DNA of 64,000 bases from an uncultured Pelagibacteraceae bacterium (lineage in GTDB: Bacteria; Pseudomonadota; Alphaproteobacteria; Pelagibacterales; Pelagibacteraceae), in the NCBI GenBank assembly GCA_902568235.1, contig CACFPS010000005.1, positions 32,654 through 96,653 of the forward strand. The letters run 5' to 3'. Made by a program: the position numbers and the translations under genes. Shown one piece after another: positions 63,061-64,000 of the stretch. How positions within the stretch are numbered: position 1 is the stretch's first letter; each line of letters begins with the position of its first letter. The notes under the pieces were generated by a model. It made no database searches. It was given only the letters and a program-made list of their open reading frames with translations, and was not told the origin of the DNA.

Positions 63061-63739
63061 TTTTATAAAGATTAAAAATATAACTAAAAAATATGAAAAA
63101 AATAAAAACATCAAGGTTTTAAACGATATTTCTTTTAAATTTGAATCTGGAAAAATATATTCTATTGTAGGTCCTTCTGGTTCTGGAAAATCAACTTTAC
63201 TAAATTTATTATCTTTAATTGATACACCATCATCAGGATCTATTGAAATTAATAATAATAAAATCAACTTTGAAAATAAAATTAAAAATGACGATATTAG
63301 AGCAAAAAATATAGGTATTATCTATCAAGATAAAAATCTATTATCAGATTTCACAGCTATAGAAAATGTTTATTTGCCAAATTTACTTTTATCAAATGAC
63401 AAAAACTCATCAATTAATATGGCAAAAAAAATAATCAAAAAGGTTGGTTTATCTTCAAGAATCTACCATTATCCTACTGAGTTATCCGGTGGTGAAAATC
63501 AACGTATAGCTATTTCAAGAGCTTTAATAAATCAACCTGTTATTGTTCTAGCAGATGAACCTACAGGAAGCCTAGATTTTGAAAATGCAAAGCAAATTTT
63601 TAAAATATTATTTAACCTAAAAAATAAAAATAGAGTTATAATTTTTGCAACCCACAATAGATATTTTGCTAATATGGCAGATTGTAAAATTAAAATGATT
63701 GATGGTAAGATGAAAATTACCAATGAAAGAATCATTTAA
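63053..63739 (+). CDS. lolD: Lipoprotein-releasing ABC transporter ATPase (LolD)
   Basis: 228 residues. Walker A IVGPSGSGKSTLLNLLSL near 38, ABC signature LSGGENQRIAISRALI near 143, Walker B PVIVLADEPTGSLD near 162, H-loop FATHNR. It overlaps lolC by 8 bases and dnaE by 17 bases. Confidence 0.96.
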   Translation: MNNFIKIKNITKKYEKNKNIKVLNDISFKFESGKIYSIVGPSGSGKSTLLNLLSLIDTPSSGSIEINNNKINFENKIKNDDIRAKNIGIIYQDKNLLSDFTAIENVYLPNLLLSNDKNSSINMAKKIIKKVGLSSRIYHYPTELSGGENQRIAISRALINQPVIVLADEPTGSLDFENAKQIFKILFNLKNKNRVIIFATHNRYFANMADCKIKMIDGKMKITNERII

Positions 63740-64000
63740 CAAAACATTCAACCATTTTAAAGTTCATACTCAGTACTCTATTTGTGAAGGCGCTATAAAA
63801 GTAGATAATTTAAAAGATTTTTGCAAAAGTAATAAAATAAAATCAATAGGCTTATCAGATTCCTACAACTTATCTGGAGCATTAGAATTTTCTGAAAATT
63901 TATCATCTGTTGGAACTCAACCTATTATTGGAACTCAAATATTGTTTAAATATAAAGATTTTACAGGCTTAATACCACTTATTGCTAAAAATTTTGAAGG
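63723..64000 (+). CDS. dnaE: DNA polymerase III alpha subunit, N-terminal part (3' truncated by window edge)
   Basis: Frame open from ATG 63723, overlapping the end of lolD by 17 bases, to the window end; 92 residues are visible. The PHP domain pattern is clear: FKVHTQYSICEGAIKVDNLK, SIGLSDSYNLSGALEF and PIIGTQI. The family's HxHT metal motif reads FKVHT here, so PHP metal binding is altered, as in many replicative alpha subunits. The order lolC, lolD, dnaE is typical of SAR11 and other alphaproteobacteria. Confidence 0.9.
   Translation, partial: MKESFNKTFNHFKVHTQYSICEGAIKVDNLKDFCKSNKIKSIGLSDSYNLSGALEFSENLSSVGTQPIIGTQILFKYKDFTGLIPLIAKNFE

Noticed and set aside
1..64000. CRISPR arrays, insertion sequences, prophage or toxin-antitoxin modules
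   Set aside because: No direct-repeat arrays, transposase, integrase or recognisable toxin-antitoxin pair was seen on reading; the streamlined layout argues against them.

Overview
The window is a stretch of a very AT-rich (roughly 30% G+C by eye), gene-dense alphaproteobacterial chromosome, almost certainly from SAR11 (Pelagibacterales, Candidatus Pelagibacter or a close relative). The reasons are the lysine/isoleucine/asparagine-heavy proteins, the tiny intergenic gaps and many TAATG/ATGA junctions, the block nuoA-N, birA, coaX, rnj, proS, lolC, lolD, dnaE, the tig, clpP, clpX, lon block, the aprM-aprB-aprA APS reductase operon, and TRAP transporters alongside several oxidoreductases. No stretch over 300 bases lacks a gene.

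Layout. 0-3.2 kb: end of recX, cysQ with two small genes (one a DUF3553 protein), mnmA, a membrane protein and a 27-residue very basic peptide. 3.3-8.2 kb: metC-like lyase, MFS transporter, and a compact pabB-pabA-pabC operon for p-aminobenzoate. 8.2-17.5 kb: a sulfur island with an HNH-HIT fusion protein, aprM, aprB, aprA, an unknown 116-aa protein, a 48-aa membrane peptide, a TauE/SafE sulfite exporter, suyAB (sulfolactate sulfo-lyase) and divergent xsc (sulfoacetaldehyde acetyltransferase). SuyAB and Xsc both release sulfite, which AprBA could oxidise or TauE export. 17.5-22.1 kb: SxtJ-like protein, DUF5989 protein and a carbamoyltransferase, converging on two tandem SGNH-hydrolase paralogues; this looks like an envelope or exported-product modification system of unknown product. 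22.2-24.3 kb: FAD oxidoreductase, a small exported protein, a SOUL haem-binding-like protein. 24.3-29.2 kb: minus-strand operon of GMC oxidoreductase, TerC, SDR, M23 peptidase and an unusual M24 protein. 29.3-35 kb: TRAP transporter, NCS1 permease and zinc alcohol dehydrogenase. 35-37.3 kb: DUF3047, thioesterase, family 5 uracil-DNA glycosylase, DUF1289. 37.3-43.5 kb: tRNA-Leu, tig, clpP, clpX, lon, tRNA-Val, tRNA-Asp (protein quality control). 43.7-64 kb: complete complex I operon followed by birA, coaX, rnj, proS, lolC, lolD and the start of dnaE.

Three genes (sxtJ-like, the TRAP substrate-binding protein, tig) are each broken by one extra base in or next to an A or T run, while everything around them is intact. 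That pattern suggests base-call errors or slippage sites rather than gene decay. At least six real genes are short (27 to 58 residues) and easily missed. The best candidates for undescribed biology are the HNH-HIT protein and the 116-aa protein at the apr locus, the carbamoyltransferase/SGNH cluster, and the 27-aa basic peptide.
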